The translations under genes were made by a program, and so were the position numbers. Below, piece by piece: positions 1 through 7,606 of a DNA stretch of 25,992 nucleotides. A model generated the notes under the pieces. It was not told the DNA's origin. It saw only the letters and a program-made list of their open reading frames with translations, and did not search any database. Origin of the DNA: a virus; IMG/VR virus record IMGVR_UViG_3300045286_000013, positions 1 to 25,992 of that record; one strand, 5' to 3'. Position 1 is the stretch's first letter, and each line of letters starts with the position of its first letter.

Positions 1-798
1 GGGTCAAGTAATTTATCATTGTTGACAGGCCAGAAGGCACACGCTGACCCTGTACAACTTGGAACAGACAATGCGTTCTACATTGAAAACAGTGAGTTCT
101 TTACGAACGTGTGGCAGGGTGGGCAAAACATTGGCGATGGAACGGGCGGACAAAGAGTTGTGATAAGGCGAAATCTTGACCGTGGCTCGATGATTGAAAA
201 CCACGGCGCATGTTCTGGACAGTCAAGAGGAACGTATTGGCTGGAAATCTATGAAAATGACATTTACCCGCAGGATTGGAACGGTTCTTCCGGATATCAA
301 TACTCTGGAATAAAGACTCGTGGAGGTACTGGAGTCATTTACAACAATAGATTCTATGGATCATGGGATTCCAGTTCAGGAGAAATCCATCTTGATGCAC
401 AAAGAGAAGCTACGTTTGTCGCTCCCGACTGCGGTTCTCCTGTAAACGTTCCATGCACTTCCGGAAGTAACATTGATACGGTAGTTGCTGGACGACCCGC
501 CGGTACGACGGGAGGAAGGCTATGTCTAGATCAGATTGGCGGGGGTACAGGTGCTATCGGCTCACAAACGGAAGATCCATTTTATGTATGGGGCAATGTT
601 AACAAAGGATCGGGCGGCGGTAATACTCCGATAAGTTATAGAATCGTTCCATACCCAGGGGGGAGTGGTAATAGTCCTATTATTGGCGGAAGGGACGTGC
701 TTTCTGGTCAAAAACCTGGATACACGCCACTGCAATATCCTCACCCGTTGAGGGGAGTATGGGGAGACTCCATTGTGCGACCCCCAGTAAGAAGGTAA
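1..798 (+). CDS. Right-handed beta-helix virion-associated protein, 5' end cut by window
   Basis: The frame is open from the first base, so the gene starts outside the window; a TTG at 19 is an internal codon rather than a convincing start. The visible 265 residues are rich in short beta-strand and turn repeats with Asn ladders (for example IYENDIYP, VIYNNRFYG, VVIRRNLDRG), the pattern of a right-handed parallel beta-helix such as pectate-lyase-like folds. The C-terminal part is Gly/Pro rich and irregular, which suggests a surface or attachment segment. Related beta-helix proteins occur in phages as fibres, tailspikes or polysaccharide-binding decorations; which applies here cannot be decided. 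The gene looks more A+T rich and uses more AGA/GGA/AAA codons than the coat gene, hinting at a separate origin. The next gene starts 4 bases after its stop. Confidence 0.7.
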   Translation, partial: GSSNLSLLTGQKAHADPVQLGTDNAFYIENSEFFTNVWQGGQNIGDGTGGQRVVIRRNLDRGSMIENHGACSGQSRGTYWLEIYENDIYPQDWNGSSGYQYSGIKTRGGTGVIYNNRFYGSWDSSSGEIHLDAQREATFVAPDCGSPVNVPCTSGSNIDTVVAGRPAGTTGGRLCLDQIGGGTGAIGSQTEDPFYVWGNVNKGSGGGNTPISYRIVPYPGGSGNSPIIGGRDVLSGQKPGYTPLQYPHPLRGVWGDSIVRPPVRR

Positions 799-801
799 AT
801 C

Positions 802-1497
802 ATGCCCGCGCCAACGTTAGTCACGACGTGTCAGATTGTTTGGGGACAGACACAGAATATCCTCGCCGGGAATGCCACTCTTGCCTACGGAACTACCGTT
901 GCGACGCAGGCAGGCGATTTGATTGTTGGGTTGCAGGGCGGTGAAGACTTCGCAGCGTTAGGCTCGCTCACCATTACAGATGGATCGAACAGTTATGCAG
1001 TTCGAGCCCAGGAAACAGTGGGATCTCATTGCGCTTTGAATATATCTAGTGCTACGGACGGAGCGGGCAGCGGTAGCCGACAACTTACGCTGAATAGATC
1101 AGTCTCTACGAACGCAGAAAGATGCGGAGGATGGGGCCTTATTTTCCGCAACCACGGCGGAGTGGGTAACGTCATTGTATGTACAGATGGTGTCCAAACA
1201 GGAAACCTGACATGCAGCGCGAACAGTTCCATTGCAGTGATTTGCCTAGACTGGGGCGCCAAAGATACGGCCAGAAGTTGGGCAACGATCAACGGAAACT
1301 CCCCAACGCAGACGAACGGTGTCGATGGGGACCTTGTTCATTGGGCGGCGGCATTGGCTTACTGGGCAGACGTTGGCTCGGCTGGTACAAAAACAATCAC
1401 CTTATCCACTCCGACATATGTGACGCCCAACTTCGCTGCGATTGAGATCCTGGCCGGAGCAGGAAGTACCAACGCTATCGCATGGGTGAAAGCATGA
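802..1497 (+). CDS. Beta-rich phage structural protein, function unknown
   Basis: This 231-residue protein starts at ATG 802 with an AAGGT ribosome-binding site that overlaps the end of the preceding gene. Composition is typical of virion proteins: many Gly, Ser, Thr, Ala and Val, few Lys, and alternating hydrophobic residues suggesting a beta-sandwich (for example GDLIVGLQGG, IAVICLDWGA, FAAIEILAGA). No catalytic motif or transmembrane segment is visible. Several Cys residues (C45 region, SHCALN, ERCGG, VIVCTDG, LTCSAN) are unusual for a cytoplasmic protein but could be buried in the fold. It sits between the beta-helix gene and a glycosyltransferase and overlaps the latter by the ATGA motif, so it could be a substrate or partner of that enzyme; this is inference from position. 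A head fibre or decoration role is the best guess. Confidence 0.7.
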   Translation: MPAPTLVTTCQIVWGQTQNILAGNATLAYGTTVATQAGDLIVGLQGGEDFAALGSLTITDGSNSYAVRAQETVGSHCALNISSATDGAGSGSRQLTLNRSVSTNAERCGGWGLIFRNHGGVGNVIVCTDGVQTGNLTCSANSSIAVICLDWGAKDTARSWATINGNSPTQTNGVDGDLVHWAAALAYWADVGSAGTKTITLSTPTYVTPNFAAIEILAGAGSTNAIAWVKA

Positions 1498-2219
1498 AGC
1501 CTCAAATCGTCGCTCCCGATTTCGGGAAGCACAACGCCGATCTGGAAGCCTCGATCAGCCGCGTCAAGAAGACAGCGGCGTGGAAGAAGCTGGACACCAT
1601 CGTCCTGATTCCAGCGGCAGGCTCTGTGCCAACCAAGGCCGTAGCCAGTTGGATGAATCTCTACGCTCCACCGAACAACCAGCTTTACAGGATGTTCTGC
1701 GTCGGGATGGAGGTCGGAGAGGCATACTCAACGGCGATCGAAAACATCCTCGCTCACCCGGATTTGTCGAAGTTCAAGTACATCCTGACCATCGAACATG
1801 ACAATATCGTTCCACCCGACGGCCTTGTCAAGCTACTGGAAAGAATGGAGAACCATCCCGAGTATGACTGCATCGGCGGTCTTTACTGGCTCAAGGGTGA
1901 AGGTGGACATGCGCAGATTTGGGGAGATCCACGGGACGCCACAACCAACTTCAGACCACAACCTCCCATTCCCGGTGAACTGGTCGAGTGCTGTGGCACA
2001 GGGATGGGGTTTAACCTCTGGCGGCTCGATATGTTCCGTGATCCCGGTCTCAGGAAGCCTTGGTTCAAGACACAGACCGAAGGAGGGGTTTCTACGCAAG
2101 ATCTCTACTTCTGGTCCGATGCTCGTAAGCACGGCTACCGATGTGCCGTGGACTGCTCCGTTATGGTCGGACATTACGACCTGGATGGTAAGTTTGGACA
2201 ACCGGACATGACATGGTGA
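1494..2219 (+). CDS. GT-A fold glycosyltransferase (family 2-like)
   Basis: The 241-residue product resembles nucleotide-sugar-dependent glycosyltransferases of the GT-A type. The N-terminal strand KLDTIVLIPAAG (residues about 32-43) is the first beta-strand of the Rossmann-like half. TIEHDNIVPP (99-108) carries the DxD-type metal/sugar-nucleotide motif as EHDN. A GLYWL strand and the C-terminal STQDLYFWSDARKHGY segment match the usual acceptor-side acidic motif. I chose ATG 1494, which overlaps the upstream stop as ATGA and follows GGGTGAAAG; an in-frame ATG at 1482 would add four residues and overlap more. It is followed three bases later by a SAM methyltransferase. A second, divergent glycosyltransferase of the same type lies at 6361. 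Likely target is a virion protein or cell-surface sugar; the sequence does not say which. Confidence 0.82.
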   Translation: MKPQIVAPDFGKHNADLEASISRVKKTAAWKKLDTIVLIPAAGSVPTKAVASWMNLYAPPNNQLYRMFCVGMEVGEAYSTAIENILAHPDLSKFKYILTIEHDNIVPPDGLVKLLERMENHPEYDCIGGLYWLKGEGGHAQIWGDPRDATTNFRPQPPIPGELVECCGTGMGFNLWRLDMFRDPGLRKPWFKTQTEGGVSTQDLYFWSDARKHGYRCAVDCSVMVGHYDLDGKFGQPDMTW

Positions 2220-2222
2220 AGC

Positions 2223-2789
2223 ATGGCTAAAGGCTCGATCCTCCGCAAAGTAGAAGTCCCGCAAGGGGAAGTAGTCCCTGAGATCATCCGTCTCGACATT
2301 GGGTGCGGCAAAACGACTCCCGAGGGCTGGATTGGCATCGACGCCATCGACTTCGGACAAAAGCACGTCCACGACGTCCGAAAAGGCATCCCTTACCCAG
2401 ACGACTCAGTAGACGAGGTTCGGTCGAGCCACTTTGTCGAGCACCTTACTGGCGCGGAGCGGATCTCGTTCTTCAACGATCTGTGGCGGGTGATGAAGAA
2501 AGATGCCACCTCGCTGATCGTCACCCCCAATTGGAGCCACTCATGCGCCTACGGAGACCCCACGCATCAATGGCCCCCCATGAGCCAGTGGTACCCACTG
2601 TATCTCCACAAGGATTGGCGTGCTGCCAACGCCCCTCATGCTCCTTATACCTGCCACTTCGACCATGTGATTGCTGGCAGCTGGGATCAAAGCCTCGAAT
2701 TGAGGAACGGGGAATACAAGCAGTTCGGGATGAACCACTACACGAATGCTTGGCGCGACCTGATCGTGACCCTGACTTGCCGTAAATGA
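2223..2789 (+). CDS. Class I SAM-dependent methyltransferase
   Basis: This 188-residue protein has SAM motif I as RLDIGCGKTTPEG (residues about 23-35), followed by the acidic second strand GIDAID and the DVRKGIPYPDDSVDEV segment, which matches the motif II region of methyltransferase family 11/23 proteins. SSHFVEHL and LWRVMKKD also fit the type 11 pattern (xxxEHL, then the helix before the terminal sheet). The C-terminal half is rich in Trp, His and Tyr and may bind the acceptor. It follows the glycosyltransferase by three bases and overlaps the next gene by ATGA, so the two enzymes are probably made together. A sugar O-methylation or related modification is a reasonable inference, not shown. 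A second methyltransferase, only distantly similar, is at 5876. Confidence 0.85.
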   Translation: MAKGSILRKVEVPQGEVVPEIIRLDIGCGKTTPEGWIGIDAIDFGQKHVHDVRKGIPYPDDSVDEVRSSHFVEHLTGAERISFFNDLWRVMKKDATSLIVTPNWSHSCAYGDPTHQWPPMSQWYPLYLHKDWRAANAPHAPYTCHFDHVIAGSWDQSLELRNGEYKQFGMNHYTNAWRDLIVTLTCRK

Positions 2790-3250
2790 CTACGGCTTTC
2801 CAGCCTAATGCCTTCCAGCCTGATGCATTTCAGGAACATGCGGGCGTTACGGGTGCGAACATCACCATTGTCATCAATGGTGTACAGGAAGGTGACTCTG
2901 GTCTACTGACGATATTCGCCAAGAAGACCGCTGAAGAGCATTACAGCGGTGGTTATTGGCCCGAGTATGGATACGTCAGACGGAAACGGGTTCGCAGGGA
3001 AGAGCCTGAAACTGTCCCTGAGACGCCCGAACAGATCACCGCAAGACTTGCTGCGGCGCAGCAAAGAATCGCACGAGCGAAGGTACTAAGACAGGCTGAA
3101 CAACGTGATCGAGAGATCACGGCCCAGTTGAGGGCGATTTACCAGCAGCAGGATGAAATGCTCCTGAACCTTGAGCAGATTAACGCTCTGGTCGAAGGGC
3201 AGGCCAAGGACGACGAGGATCTAGCACTGCTATTAGCACTTGCTTCCTGA
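2786..3250 (+). CDS. Coiled-coil phage protein with N-terminal AFQ repeats
   Basis: The 154-residue protein begins with three short repeats, AFQPN, AFQPD and AFQEH, a motif seen at the start of many phage structural-region proteins. A short beta segment (NITIVINGVQEG) follows, then a basic patch VRRKRVRREE (about residues 65-74) and a long predicted helix from about 80 to the end that is rich in Gln, Glu, Ala and Arg and ends with acidic KDDEDLALLLALAS. No enzyme motif is seen. It overlaps the methyltransferase as ATGA and is the last gene before the largest gap in the virion operon, just upstream of scaffold and coat. A virion-assembly or minor head role fits the location; function is not known. 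Confidence 0.72.
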   Translation: MTTAFQPNAFQPDAFQEHAGVTGANITIVINGVQEGDSGLLTIFAKKTAEEHYSGGYWPEYGYVRRKRVRREEPETVPETPEQITARLAAAQQRIARAKVLRQAEQRDREITAQLRAIYQQQDEMLLNLEQINALVEGQAKDDEDLALLLALAS

Positions 3251-3268
3251 TAGTCTAGGTCATATACT
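3240..3268 (+). promoter_or_regulatory. Candidate promoter ahead of scaffold and coat genes
   Basis: TTGCTT (3240-3245) and TATACT (3263-3268) are spaced by 17 bp, giving a weak -35 and a good -10 (5 of 6 to TATAAT). They lie at the start of the 64-base gap before the scaffold gene, the longest gap in the virion block. A start near 3275 would give a leader of about 40 nt. The -35 match is poor, so activity would need support from an activator or from run-through transcription. Confidence 0.35.
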
Positions 3269-3314
3269 GTTAGCACCCACTTACCGGGGTTTGTCGGTAT
3301 GAACATCGGGAACG

Positions 3315-4079
3315 ATGAGCACAGAACCAGTTGCCTCTGCTGACGTTGAGGCCGAAAAGCAAACGTCTGAGGTCCAACCCAAAGTTGAGACTGCTGTTGA
3401 ACCAGTTAGTGAAACCGTTGCTGAACCTGTAGCAGCGCAGTCCGAAGAGGGCAAAGAGCCAGAAGACGAGATTGCAAAAGAGCTAAAAAGGTTGAAGCGT
3501 CGGGTTGATAAGCGGACGGCTGACATTTATCGCATTCGCGCCGAAAACGAACAGTTGAAGGCGCAGTTAAGTCAGAAGGAAGCTAGCCTAGCCAATATCC
3601 AAGAAACACACGCATTAACGGACCCTGTAACTCTGGCGAAGGAAATCTCCCGGATCGACAGGTTTACCGAGAAGTCCAACGAAATCGTTGGCAGAGGATT
3701 AAGCAAGCACACTGACTATCTACCTGTACTGAGGGACTTGTCTTCCGAAGTGGGAGATTTCGTCCTGCCTAGTGGGGCGCCGAGCAGGTTTATGGAAGTT
3801 GTCCTTGAAGTATCCGAAAAGCCTCACGAGTTGTTGTACTACCTTGGTAAGAACCCGGAGATTGCGAGTGATCTGGCGGACCTGACACCGGCTAAGTTGG
3901 CGACCAGACTTGATCGAATCGAGCGAGAAATGGCTGAAACGTCGAAACCGAAAACCTCCAGTGCCCCGAAGCCCATTGAGCCTGTAAAGCCAGCGGGTAC
4001 GCCGATGAAAGACCCTAGCAAGATGACGGACCGAGAGTTCGCCGCCTGGCGAAGGGCCCAAATCGCACAAAGGCACTGA
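3315..4079 (+). CDS. P22-like head scaffolding protein
   Basis: The 254-residue product has the features of a capsid scaffold and lies directly before the coat gene, as gp8 does in P22. Residues 1-55 are acidic and disordered (many Glu, Val, Pro). Residues about 55-110 form a charged coiled coil (KELKRLKRRVDKRTADIYRI onward). The middle is helical, and the C terminus contains a Pro/Lys linker followed by a short helical basic end, MTDREFAAWRRAQIAQRH, resembling the coat-binding helix-turn-helix of scaffolds. It is somewhat shorter than P22 gp8 (about 303 residues). The start at ATG 3315 follows CGGGAACG at close spacing; no better in-frame start is present. It would direct coat assembly and then leave the procapsid. 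Confidence 0.78.
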   Translation: MSTEPVASADVEAEKQTSEVQPKVETAVEPVSETVAEPVAAQSEEGKEPEDEIAKELKRLKRRVDKRTADIYRIRAENEQLKAQLSQKEASLANIQETHALTDPVTLAKEISRIDRFTEKSNEIVGRGLSKHTDYLPVLRDLSSEVGDFVLPSGAPSRFMEVVLEVSEKPHELLYYLGKNPEIASDLADLTPAKLATRLDRIEREMAETSKPKTSSAPKPIEPVKPAGTPMKDPSKMTDREFAAWRRAQIAQRH

Positions 4080-4094
4080 CACTAGGAAAGCAAC

Positions 4095-5336
4095 GTGTCA
4101 AACACTCTACTTACCATTGACATGGTGACGCGGGAGGCACTCCGCATCGCCCATGAGCAATGCGCCTTCATCGGGACTACGGATCGTCAGTACGACTCTA
4201 GTTACGGTGTTTCTGGTGCCAAGATCGGCTCGGTCCTCCGAGTTCGCAGGCCTAATCAGTACGTTCGCACGACGGGCTCCCGCGTTATGGACGTGCAGGA
4301 CCAGAACGAGGCGTACACCAACTTCACGTTGGCGACGCAGGATCACGTCGATATGCGGTTCAACTCCGCGGAAATGGCCCTGCAACTCGATGACTTCAGT
4401 GCTCGCTACATCGAGCCTGCGGTCAAGGTCCTCGTGTCGGCGATTGAAGGCGACTTCATCGCTTATGCGACCAAGGCCGTCTGGAACACCGTAGGCACGG
4501 CAGGTACGCCTCCTGTCGATCTTGCGGCCCCTGGTGCAGCCCGTGCGAAGCTGAATCAGAACCTGGCTCCGAAGGACGGTAATCGCTACGTCCAGATGGA
4601 CTCGGTGACGATGGGCGGTCTGGTCAACGGTCTGAAGGGTCTATTCCAAGACTCGGCTCAGATCCGCGAACAATATCGGGAAGGCATGATCGGGCGTACC
4701 GGCATGGCGGACTGGTATGAAAATGATCGCATGTGGGCTATGACGAACGGTGCGGACGTCACCAGCAACACGACGGATGGAGCTTCGCTGGTCACTGACG
4801 GCGGCACGACGATGGACATGCACTCGACGGTTGCCACTTCGGCAATGAACGTCGGGCAGGTCTTCACCGTGGCGGGTATCTATGCCTGTCACCCTGAAAC
4901 CAAGCAATCGTTGGGCTACCTTCAGCAGTTTGTCGTGACGGCTCTCGATAGTCCGGCGGCTAACCAGATCACGGTGGCGCCGGCAATCTATCTGGGTCTG
5001 AGCGGCTCGACCGCTGCAAAGCAGAACGTCTGCAAGTCCACCAGTGCGAAACTGGCTCTGACGGACTTCAACTCGCAAGTCGTGACGTTCATCGGGGCAG
5101 CAAGCACCAGCTATACGCAGAACCTCATGTATCACAAGGAGGCGTTCCAATTCGTGACCGCTGACTTGCCGATCATGGATGACGCGGCTCGTTGTGTGCG
5201 TAGGTCGCAAGACGGTCTGTCGTTGCGTGTCTGGCAAGCGTCGGATATCCGTAATGACGAGCAGTTGATGCGTATCGACATCCTGTACGGGTTCGCTGCT
5301 CTGCGTCCCGAATGGGCCTGCCGTATCACCAACTGA
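4095..5336 (+). CDS. Major capsid (coat) protein, P22 gp5-like
   Basis: A GTG start at 4095 is preceded by AGGAAAG. The 413-residue protein matches the P22 coat protein family in length (P22 gp5 is 430), in its N-terminal segment (MVTREALRIAHEQCAF), the RVRRPNQY strand followed by HVDMRFNSAEMALQLDDFS, and the C-terminal IDILYGFAALRPEWACRI, which is the typical closing strand of this family. HK97 folds with an inserted I-domain are expected; the segment of about residues 225-345, beta-rich and beginning near the DGGTTMDMHS stretch, probably corresponds to it. Position after the scaffold gene agrees. The gene is strongly coding with high GC third positions. It is flanked on both sides by sugar-modifying and methyl-transferring enzymes, so post-translational modification of the coat is possible but not shown. 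Confidence 0.9.
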   Translation: MSNTLLTIDMVTREALRIAHEQCAFIGTTDRQYDSSYGVSGAKIGSVLRVRRPNQYVRTTGSRVMDVQDQNEAYTNFTLATQDHVDMRFNSAEMALQLDDFSARYIEPAVKVLVSAIEGDFIAYATKAVWNTVGTAGTPPVDLAAPGAARAKLNQNLAPKDGNRYVQMDSVTMGGLVNGLKGLFQDSAQIREQYREGMIGRTGMADWYENDRMWAMTNGADVTSNTTDGASLVTDGGTTMDMHSTVATSAMNVGQVFTVAGIYACHPETKQSLGYLQQFVVTALDSPAANQITVAPAIYLGLSGSTAAKQNVCKSTSAKLALTDFNSQVVTFIGAASTSYTQNLMYHKEAFQFVTADLPIMDDAARCVRRSQDGLSLRVWQASDIRNDEQLMRIDILYGFAALRPEWACRITN

Positions 5337-5354
5337 TGACGAAAGGAATCTGAC

Positions 5355-5594
5355 ATGCCTTCAGTCGAACAAGTCACCTATAACTCGCCCGATGGGGCGA
5401 CTATGGGAGCATCGGCCACCGAGAAAATCAGTTTCTACGGTGTCACTCCGGCCACGCAACGTGCCAGCTCGATCCAGGCGGCTTCGGTCGTTTCGGCTCA
5501 GTCCTTCATCAGCGTTACTTCCAACTTGGCGGCATTCTGCGCCGAAGTGGCGGCAACCCTGACTGGTCTGGGTCTCTGGAAGGGCGTCGCATAA
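5355..5594 (+). CDS. Small structural/decoration protein, copy 1 of a tandem pair
   Basis: This 79-residue protein starts at ATG 5355 after AAAGGAATCTGAC. Its C-terminal 53 residues (from FYGVTP at residue 27) are nearly identical to the protein of the next gene, while the N-terminal 26 residues are unrelated. The FYGxTPATQRASS motif followed by a hydrophobic helix ending LGLWKG is a module common in phage head or tail knob proteins; a further relative is at 9924. No signal peptide or membrane segment. Its place directly after the coat gene suggests a capsid decoration or head-fibre base. Function is inferred from position only. Confidence 0.75.
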   Translation: MPSVEQVTYNSPDGATMGASATEKISFYGVTPATQRASSIQAASVVSAQSFISVTSNLAAFCAEVAATLTGLGLWKGVA

Positions 5595-5871
5595 CCAACA
5601 AGGGGTTGACATGGGACGTAGCCTCGGGGTTGCAAACAGTACCGCAGACATTGACGGTGGAACGATTTCCGGCGTCAGCACGCTCGGTACTGCGAGCGGC
5701 AGTAGCGTAGGCTTTTACGGAACGACCCCCGCTACCCAGCGGGCAAGTTCTGTTCAAGCAGCGTCCGTCGTTTCCGCCCAGTCGTTCATCAGCGTGACCA
5801 GCAATTTGGCGGCGTTCTGCGCCGAAGTTGCAGCCACGTTGACGGGCCTGGGTCTGTGGAAAGGCGCGGCG
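5433..5871 (+). repeat. Duplicated 53-codon module (5433-5591 and 5713-5871)
   Basis: The two copies encode 50 identical residues of 53. By direct codon comparison 33 of those 50 codons differ in synonymous bases and 17 are identical. The repeat is therefore obvious in protein and weak in DNA, which points to an old duplication kept under strong protein-level selection, or to two independently acquired homologues. Confidence 0.85.
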
Positions 5872-5874
5872 TGA
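5611..5874 (+). CDS. Small structural/decoration protein, copy 2 of a tandem pair
   Basis: The 87-residue product starts at ATG 5611 with AAGGGG five bases upstream, 16 bases after copy 1. Residues 1-34 are Gly/Ser/Thr rich (ADIDGGTISGVSTLG), a pattern found in phage fibre N termini. From FYGTTP (residue 35) on it differs from copy 1 by only three residues (V/T, I/V, V/A). Two proteins with one conserved C-terminal module and different N-terminal parts suggests that the module docks on or trimerises at the same site while the N-terminal parts differ in exposure or partner. Gene 5876 (GTG) begins two bases after the stop. Confidence 0.75.
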   Translation: MGRSLGVANSTADIDGGTISGVSTLGTASGSSVGFYGTTPATQRASSVQAASVVSAQSFISVTSNLAAFCAEVAATLTGLGLWKGAA

Positions 5875-5875
5875 C

Positions 5876-6364
5876 GTGAGAACGGTTCTTATTGCGGGCT
5901 GTGGTGCCGAAGGCCCGCAATGGACCGAGCAAGGGTGGTCCGTGGTGAGATTAGACATTGATCCACGGACCGAACCCGATGTAGTGGGGTCTATGACGGA
6001 ACTGGGTGACATAGGTCCGTTCGATGCCGTGGCGTGTAATAACGCTCTGGAGCATCTTTATCCCCACGAAGTGCTCAAGGCACTTCAAGAATTTCATCGT
6101 GTGCTGGCCCCTGGTGGGCACGCGATCATCCAGGTTCCTGATCTTCAGGATGCCAAACCCACAGAAGAGATGATCCCGGAAATCTGCATGTCCGGTCTTC
6201 ACTTGTTCTATGGTGATTCTGGAAGACTGGCAGAATTTCCCTACATGGCGCATCACTCGGGGTTTGTCGAAGCCACATTGAAACGAGTGATGGAAGAAGT
6301 AGGGTTCACGACGATAATGAAGAGATTGCCCTGCTATCAACTCATGGGAATTGGCATCAAATGA
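5876..6364 (+). CDS. Class I SAM-dependent methyltransferase (type 11-like)
   Basis: A GTG start at 5876 lies just after the upstream stop with only a distant GGAAAGG, so expression may depend on coupling. The 162-residue protein has motif I as VLIAGCGAEG (residues 4-13), the acidic strand-2 end VRLDIDP, motif II as FDAVACNNALEHL and motif III as HRVLAPGGHAIIQVPD, a clear methyltransferase type 11/23 signature. It is a little shorter than most, with a reduced N-terminal region. It overlaps the next gene by ATGA. The order here is methyltransferase then glycosyltransferase, the reverse of the pair at 1494-2789. Substrate unknown; a sugar or virion protein modified by the neighbouring glycosyltransferase is the likely target. 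Confidence 0.84.
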   Translation: MRTVLIAGCGAEGPQWTEQGWSVVRLDIDPRTEPDVVGSMTELGDIGPFDAVACNNALEHLYPHEVLKALQEFHRVLAPGGHAIIQVPDLQDAKPTEEMIPEICMSGLHLFYGDSGRLAEFPYMAHHSGFVEATLKRVMEEVGFTTIMKRLPCYQLMGIGIK

Positions 6365-7101
6365 TGTACGGATTCGACGACGAGGAAAAGCCCAAGGTCA
6401 CACCCAAAAAGGTCGTGTTCTGCGTTCCCATCGTCAATCGGCCATACCCAGCGTTCATAGATGCTCTGGAGCGTTCTATCCCCTACGTCAAAGAGGCGGG
6501 ATGGGATGAGCTTCTAGTCCAGGAGATCAACAACCCGTATATCTCCGGCGCGAGAGCCAAGATGCTCCGCAAGGCAATGGATAACCAGGCCGACGTAATC
6601 GTATTTCTTGACTACGATCTTGAGTGGAAGCCGAAACATCTTCTTGAACTGATCGAGACGGAAGGCGACGTCGTTGCGGGGACGTACCGCTGCAAGGTGG
6701 ATGAAGAGCAGTACATGGGTACTGTGTTTTCTGGGCCCGATGGGACCCCTATCGTCCGTGCTGACGGCTGCGTCAAGGGGTCTGTAGCCCCCGCAGGGTT
6801 CCTGAAGATCACCAAAGAGGCCGTCGATATGTTCATGGATAAGTGGCCCGAGCTGTGCTACGGACCCAGATATCGTCAGAGCGTGGACTTGTTCAATCAT
6901 GGAGTCCACGAGCGTCTGTGGTGGGGCGAGGACTACTCGTTCTGCCGGCGGTGGCGAGAGCGATGTGGTGACCTGTGGATCAAGCCTGACATTACTATCA
7001 CGCACTGGATGGGCGACAAGCCCTATCCTGGCAACTTCCACGAATTTCTCCTGCGCCAGCCGGGTGGGAGCAACGACCCAAAGAGGCTAACCAATGTATA
7101 A
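6361..7101 (+). CDS. GT-A fold glycosyltransferase (family 2-like), second copy
   Basis: The 246-residue protein begins with an acidic leader, then KKVVFCVPIVNRPYP (first Rossmann strand, about residues 16-30). ISGARAKMLRKAM matches the nucleotide-sugar helix, and VIVFLDYDLEW (about 79-89) has the DxD motif as DYD. GTYRCK and the later LWWGEDYSFCRRWRE segment contain the acceptor-side GEDxxF motif of family 2-type enzymes. The C terminus TITHWMGDKPYPGNF is characteristic of phage relatives. Its start overlaps the methyltransferase stop as ATGA, and its own end overlaps the next gene by eight bases. It shares fold but little sequence with the enzyme at 1494, so the two may add different sugars or act in sequence. 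Confidence 0.84.
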   Translation: MMYGFDDEEKPKVTPKKVVFCVPIVNRPYPAFIDALERSIPYVKEAGWDELLVQEINNPYISGARAKMLRKAMDNQADVIVFLDYDLEWKPKHLLELIETEGDVVAGTYRCKVDEEQYMGTVFSGPDGTPIVRADGCVKGSVAPAGFLKITKEAVDMFMDKWPELCYGPRYRQSVDLFNHGVHERLWWGEDYSFCRRWRERCGDLWIKPDITITHWMGDKPYPGNFHEFLLRQPGGSNDPKRLTNV

Positions 7102-7606
7102 GCTATTCGTTCCCGGTCAGGCTGTAGGCGCCAATTTGGTCTATTTCGATCTTTGGAACACAGCAGCTTCCGGTGTGGTGGTACAGGTCATGTCCTGCAA
7201 CCCCATCGTTGTTGGCTCTACAGCGGTGTCTGGTGTCGTCGGTATCGACCTATTCTTGACGCGCACGACGGCGGTTGGAACCGGCGGTACCGCAGCGACC
7301 ATTGAAGGCACGTCCCTGACGGCTTGTACCTTCTCCGACATGACCGGTTCCCAGTTGTTTCCAACGTCCTTGGTAAGCGCCCGATTGACGCCTACCGGAG
7401 GAGGTACAGCGGGAGCAGTGTTGTCCTACATGAGCGTGTTTGGCGAGGAAACCAATTCGGCCGCCTATAACCCGCATAACGATCTGGTGGACAACGATTT
7501 ACCTTTTGGTGTCACAGTCAATCCAGGTACTGGTATTCGAGTCGTGCAGAGTTCTATCGCCTCTGCCGGTAATGTGGCCTTCAACGTACTCATCAACCTA
7601 AAATGA
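7094..7606 (+). CDS. Beta-rich structural protein, possible decoration
   Basis: This 170-residue protein is rich in Gly, Val, Thr and Ala and is predicted to be nearly all beta-strand (VYFDLWNTAASGVVVQV, GVVGIDLFLTRTT, AVLSYMSVFGEE). It lacks Trp-rich, metal-binding or signal features. It begins inside the glycosyltransferase gene (ATGTATAA overlap) and ends in an ATGA overlap with the next gene. The C-terminal LPFGVTVNPGTGIRVVQSS followed by NVAFNVLINLK looks like a jelly-roll-type closing sheet. Genes of this kind next to coat and gp4 genes are often capsid or knob decorations. I do not recognise a named family. Confidence 0.68.
   Translation: MYKLFVPGQAVGANLVYFDLWNTAASGVVVQVMSCNPIVVGSTAVSGVVGIDLFLTRTTAVGTGGTAATIEGTSLTACTFSDMTGSQLFPTSLVSARLTPTGGGTAGAVLSYMSVFGEETNSAAYNPHNDLVDNDLPFGVTVNPGTGIRVVQSSIASAGNVAFNVLINLK

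Noticed and set aside
4641-5237. Long minus-strand frame inside the coat gene
   Set aside because: Arg/His-rich product typical of an antisense shadow of a GC-rich coding region; no start site support.
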